NCBI RefSeq assembly: GCF_900188445.1
Contig: NZ_FZOR01000018.1
Location: 62,001-126,000 of the forward strand
Source of the DNA: Actinomadura meyerae
GTDB lineage: Bacteria > Actinomycetota > Actinomycetes > Streptosporangiales > Streptosporangiaceae
Direction of reading: 5' to 3'
DNA: 64,000 nucleotides
Shown: positions 60,992-64,000 of the stretch, piece by piece
Layout: the number at the start of each line of letters is the position of its first letter
How positions within the stretch are numbered: the stretch's first letter is position 1
Notes under the pieces: generated by a model
What the model saw: the letters and a program-made list of their open reading frames with translations, nothing else
Databases searched by the model: none
Told to the model about the DNA's origin: nothing
Translations under genes and position numbers: made by a program

Positions 60992-62112
60992 CGGCGGGGA
61001 TGGAGCCTCCCGTCCCCCGGTACGGCGCCGGATCGCTCGCCGACCTTCCCGGCTCGGTGCTCGCGGCGCTCGGCGTCCCGGGCGAGGTGAACGTGCTGGG
61101 GCTGCCCGAGCTGCCGCGCGCGTGCGTCCTGCTCGTGGACGGGCTCGGCTGGGAGCAGCTCAGGGCCCATCCGGACGAGGCCCCCTACCTGAACGCGATG
61201 GAGGGCCGCCCGATCACGGCCGGGTTCCCGGCGACGACCGTCACCAGCCTCGCCTCGCTGGCGACGGGGGCGCCGCCCGGCGGGCACGGGCTGCTGGGCC
61301 TCCAGGTGGCGGTGCCCGGTACCGACCGGCTGCTGAACTGCCTGCACTGGAAGGACGACGACCCCGACCCGGCGGAGTTCCAGCCCGTCCCGACGGCGTA
61401 CGAGCGGGCCGCGGCGGACGGCGTCGAGGTCGGCTACATCTCGCTGCGGCAGCACAAGCGGTCGGGGCTGAGCCGCGCGACCGCCCGCGGCGCCGAGTAC
61501 CTGTCCGCGGAGGGCCTCGGGCAGCTCGTCGGGCGCGCCGAGGCGGCGCTGCGGCGCGGTGACCGCGCCTACGTCACCGCCTACCACGCCGACCTCGACG
61601 GGACGGGGCACCGCTTCGGCGTCGGGTCCGCCGACTGGCGGCACCAGCTGCGGTTCGTCGACGTGCTCGCCCAGCAGATCGCGGCGGTCCTGCCGCCCGG
61701 CGCGGCCCTGTACGTGACGGCCGACCACGGCATGGTCGACCCGTCCGAGCGGGTGGACGCCGACACCGTCCCCGAGCTGGGAGAGGGCGTCGCGCTGCTC
61801 GGCGGGGACGCCCGCGCCCGCTACGTCTACAGCGAGCCGGGCGCCCACGACGACGTGCTCGCCGCCTGGACGGCCGTGCTCGGCGACCGCGCCTGGGTGG
61901 TGCCGCGCGAGCAGGCCGTCGCGGACGGCTGGTTCGGCCCCCTCGGGGAGGGCATGCGCGACCGCGTCGGCGACGTGATCGCCGTCCCGCACGCCGACCT
62001 CGCGATCGTCGCGTCCGAGCGGGAGCCGTGGCTGAACCGGATGGTCGGCATGCACGGCTCCCTCGTCCCGGCGGAGCAGAACGTGCCGCTGCTGGCCACG
62101 TCCCGCCCCTGA
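60988..62112 (+). CDS. Alkaline phosphatase superfamily nucleotide pyrophosphatase/phosphodiesterase
   Basis: The 374-residue protein has the superfamily motifs: CVLLVDGLGWEQL (metal Asp), FPATTVTSLASLATG (nucleophile Thr), AYHADLDGTGHRFG, VTADHGMVD and MHGSLVPAEQNVPL. This is the nucleotide pyrophosphatase/phosphodiesterase (NPP-like) subgroup and not a sulfatase. It has no signal peptide, unlike most NPP enzymes. GTG 60988 overlaps the DUF5998 stop; an ATG at 61000 is possible. The pair may act on a nucleotide or nucleotide-sugar. Confidence 0.88.
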   Translation: MTAGMEPPVPRYGAGSLADLPGSVLAALGVPGEVNVLGLPELPRACVLLVDGLGWEQLRAHPDEAPYLNAMEGRPITAGFPATTVTSLASLATGAPPGGHGLLGLQVAVPGTDRLLNCLHWKDDDPDPAEFQPVPTAYERAAADGVEVGYISLRQHKRSGLSRATARGAEYLSAEGLGQLVGRAEAALRRGDRAYVTAYHADLDGTGHRFGVGSADWRHQLRFVDVLAQQIAAVLPPGAALYVTADHGMVDPSERVDADTVPELGEGVALLGGDARARYVYSEPGAHDDVLAAWTAVLGDRAWVVPREQAVADGWFGPLGEGMRDRVGDVIAVPHADLAIVASEREPWLNRMVGMHGSLVPAEQNVPLLATSRP

Positions 62113-62171
62113 CAGACAGCGGATATGAGATGAACCAGGATTCGCCCCTCCCTAATCAGGACGATTACGCG

Positions 62172-62183
62172 CAAACTGGCCGT
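62172..62183 (+). promoter_or_regulatory. Candidate -10 element for the rhodanese gene
   Basis: CAAACT (62172-62177) is followed by six bases and the GTG at 62184. It resembles the TAAACT of the isomerase gene at 17514. It supports the shorter start of the sulfurtransferase gene. Confidence 0.4.
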
Positions 62184-63014
62184 GTGCACCCTCTCATCGA
62201 AGTGCCCGCGCTGGACCGGCTGCTCCGGCGGCAGGCGCCCGTGGTCCTGCTGGACGCCCGATGGCATCTGGCGGGCCCGCCGGGGATCGAGTCCTACCGC
62301 AAGGGGCACCTGCCCGGCGCCGTGTTCGTCGACCTCGACCGCGATGTGGCGGGCCCGCCGGGGCGCGGCGGGCGGCACCCCCTTCCCGAGCCCGCCGACT
62401 TCGAGGCCGCCATGCGCCGCGCCGGCGTGTCGCGCGACAGCCTGGTCGTGGTGTACGACGACGCCGACTCCACCGCCGCCGCCCGCGTCTGGTGGTCGCT
62501 GCGCTACTTCGGGCACGACCGGGTGCGGGTCCTGGACGGCGGCTACCGCGCCTGGACGGAGGCGGGCCACCGGCTGAGCACGGACGAGCCCGAGGTGAAG
62601 CCGGGCGACTTCATCGCCAACCCGGGCCGGCTGCCCGTGCTGGACGCCGAGGGCGCCGCCGAACTGGCGAAGGCGGGCGTGCTGCTCGACGCCCGCGCCG
62701 CCGAGCGCTACCGGGGCGAGCAGGAGCCGGTCGACCCGGTCGCCGGGCACATCCCGGGGGCCAGGAACGCTCCGACGTCCGGGAACGTCGGCGTGGACGG
62801 GCGCTTCCTGCCGCCCGGGCTGCTGCGCGAGCGCTTCGCCCAGCTCGGCGCCACCGACGCCCTCGACGTCGGCGCCTACTGCGGCTCCGGGGTGACCGCC
62901 GCCCACGAGATCCTCGCCCTCAACCTCGCCGGCATCCCCGCCGCCCTCTACGTCGGCTCGTGGTCGGACTGGGTGAGCGACCCGTCCAACCCCGTCGCGA
63001 CCGGCGACGCCTGA
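62184..63014 (+). CDS. Sulfurtransferase with two rhodanese domains
   Basis: The 276-residue enzyme has two rhodanese folds. The first (about 1-125: VVLLDARWHLAGPPG, YRKGHLPGAVFVDLD, VRVLDGGYRAW) lacks the catalytic Cys. The second (about 150-276) has GHIPGARNAP and the active-site loop AYCGSGVTA with Cys233. The CGSGVT loop suits mercaptopyruvate or thiosulfate sulfurtransferases. The GTG at 62184 matches the usual family start (MxPLIxVxAL) and is preferred to the ATG 54 bases upstream, whose codons are unusual for the genome. It is convergent with the CHAT gene, 13 bases away. Confidence 0.88.
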   Translation: MHPLIEVPALDRLLRRQAPVVLLDARWHLAGPPGIESYRKGHLPGAVFVDLDRDVAGPPGRGGRHPLPEPADFEAAMRRAGVSRDSLVVVYDDADSTAAARVWWSLRYFGHDRVRVLDGGYRAWTEAGHRLSTDEPEVKPGDFIANPGRLPVLDAEGAAELAKAGVLLDARAAERYRGEQEPVDPVAGHIPGARNAPTSGNVGVDGRFLPPGLLRERFAQLGATDALDVGAYCGSGVTAAHEILALNLAGIPAALYVGSWSDWVSDPSNPVATGDA

Positions 63015-63027
63015 CCCCGTCCCCCTC

Positions 63028-64000
63028 TCACCCCGCGCCCATCGCCAGGAAGCCGGTGGTGGCCGGGGTGCGGGGGAGCGCGGCGAGGGCCTCGGACGGG
63101 CGGCGGCCGGACGCCACGGCGGCGTGGAAGGCCGCCATGAACTCCGGCGTCGCCTCGTCGCGGACGGGCGTGACGCTGGCGATCACCGCGGCGGTGCCGA
63201 GGGCGAGGAGCGCGCCCGCCATGCCGAGGACGGCGTCGCCCTCCCCGGCGCGGCCGATGTCGCAGGCCGACAGCACGACCAGGCGCGGCGGTGCCGCCAG
63301 CTCGTCGAGGTCGTGCACCATCAGCGGGCCGTCGGCGAGGCGCAGCCGCGAGAACAGGGCGTTGCCCTCGCGGAACTCCCCGTGGGCGGCGATGTGGGCG
63401 AGGGACGCGCCGGCGAGCGCGTCCCGGACGGTCTCCGCGCGCGCTTGCGCGCCCGTGAGGACGAGTGCCTGCGGGTGGAGGCGCTGGAGGTCGGCGATCT
63501 CCCGTCCGGCATGACGCAGATCGGGCCCCGCGACGAGCACGGTATGCCCGTCGGAAGGGCCCACCGCGCGGGCTTGGAGCCAGGCGCTCGCGGACGGGAC
63601 GACCGTGAAGGGGCGTCCGGCCAGCGACGGCAGCGCGGCCCACGGCAGGCCGTGCAGGGCACCGGTCGGGGCGATGACGAGCTCGCGGTCGCCGATGACG
63701 GGGTTCAGCGGGGCGAGGAGGAGCCGGTCGAGGCGCTCCGCGGCGCCGGTGAGGGACGCGAGGGCCTGCGGGTCGTCGCGTTCGGCGAGGCGGCGCGCGG
63801 CGAAGCGGAGCAGGCCCGTCTCGCGGCCCGCGCCGTCGCACGGCCCCAGCGGATGGCGGTGGGCCACGCCGTCCGCGACGGTGACGGCGTGCAGCCCGCC
63901 GCCGGCCGCGACCAGCTCGACGAGGACCCGGTCGCCGAGCGCCGCGTCGATCTCGTCGATCTCGTCGATCTCGTCGGCCCCGGCGGCCCCGGCGGTGTGC
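63028..64000 (-). CDS. CHAT-domain (caspase-like) protein, N-terminus cut by window edge
   Basis: The frame is open from its stop at 63028 to the right edge of the window, so the N-terminal part lies outside. The visible 323 residues end with a CHAT domain: VLVAGPDLRHAGREI, then the catalytic His in LAHIAAHGEFREG, Cys in VVLSACDIGRAGEGDAV and a C-terminal TPEFMAAFHAAVASGRRPSEAL. The His-Cys dyad is intact, so a peptidase is likely. CHAT proteins often have N-terminal TPRs and can act in signalling or defence. An Asp-Glu-Ile tandem repeat lies near the edge. Confidence 0.88.
   Translation of the reverse strand, partial: HTAGAAGADEIDEIDEIDAALGDRVLVELVAAGGGLHAVTVADGVAHRHPLGPCDGAGRETGLLRFAARRLAERDDPQALASLTGAAERLDRLLLAPLNPVIGDRELVIAPTGALHGLPWAALPSLAGRPFTVVPSASAWLQARAVGPSDGHTVLVAGPDLRHAGREIADLQRLHPQALVLTGAQARAETVRDALAGASLAHIAAHGEFREGNALFSRLRLADGPLMVHDLDELAAPPRLVVLSACDIGRAGEGDAVLGMAGALLALGTAAVIASVTPVRDEATPEFMAAFHAAVASGRRPSEALAALPRTPATTGFLAMGAG
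63946..63972. repeat. Three 9-bp tandem repeats in the CHAT gene
   Basis: GTCGATCTC is repeated at 63946-63954, 63955-63963 and 63964-63972. On the minus strand it encodes repeated Asp-Glu-Ile. Confidence 0.9.

Overview
The window is about 64 kb of very GC-rich actinomycete chromosome. Coding third positions are almost all G or C, GTG and TTG starts are common, and many genes appear to be transcribed without a leader. The gene set fits a filamentous actinomycete of the Streptosporangiales, probably Actinomadura-like: a HrdB-type principal sigma factor with a long Lys/Ala/Glu-rich N-terminus, separate topoisomerase IV subunit genes nearby, XRE plus DUF397 plus ATPase modules, and several DesK/NarL-type two-component systems. 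The genus is an inference. No rRNA, tRNA, CRISPR array, IS element or prophage gene was seen.

1-12.7 kb: a partial unknown gene, a small helical protein, a cytochrome b plus molybdopterin oxidoreductase pair, a HhH-GPD repair protein, a PAS-GAF-SpoIIE phosphatase, the principal sigma factor, YaaA, a GNAT enzyme, a small zinc protein and an ABC-2 exporter. 12.8-26.3 kb: parE, a two-component system preceded by a tiny coupled ORF, a ketosteroid-isomerase-like enzyme under a palindromic operator, a hydrolase-TetR operon with twin operators, two frameshifted genes, an XRE/DUF397/DUF397/ATPase module, then parC. The hrdB-parE-parC neighbourhood resembles that of Streptomyces. 26.4-40.9 kb: lactate monooxygenase, a GH13 glycosidase, an orphan ABC ATPase, two more two-component systems, a TetR-SDR unit with matching operators, and the metNIQ methionine importer.

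41.1-47.1 kb holds the most interesting system. Six tightly packed genes correspond to the STM4011-STM4015 families named after Salmonella locus tags: two leucine-rich-repeat-like STM4015 paralogues, an ATP-grasp enzyme, an alkaline-phosphatase-fold hydrolase and two radical SAM enzymes. Five of the six starts overlap or touch the preceding stop, or lie within 30 bases of it. A 15-bp hairpin terminates the operon. To my knowledge its product is unknown.

47.1-64 kb: a DUF6745 protein with a small partner, a ThrE-type exporter, a RecQ helicase with a phosphoribosyltransferase-like tail, a secreted TAP-like peptidase, a flavin-type oxidase, a LysR regulator, a PfkB kinase, a GNAT/acyl-CoA-synthetase fusion, a proline-rich protein, a DUF5998/phosphodiesterase pair, a rhodanese and a CHAT-domain protein that runs off the right edge. 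All calls come from reading the sequence. Family names are from memory and no database was searched.
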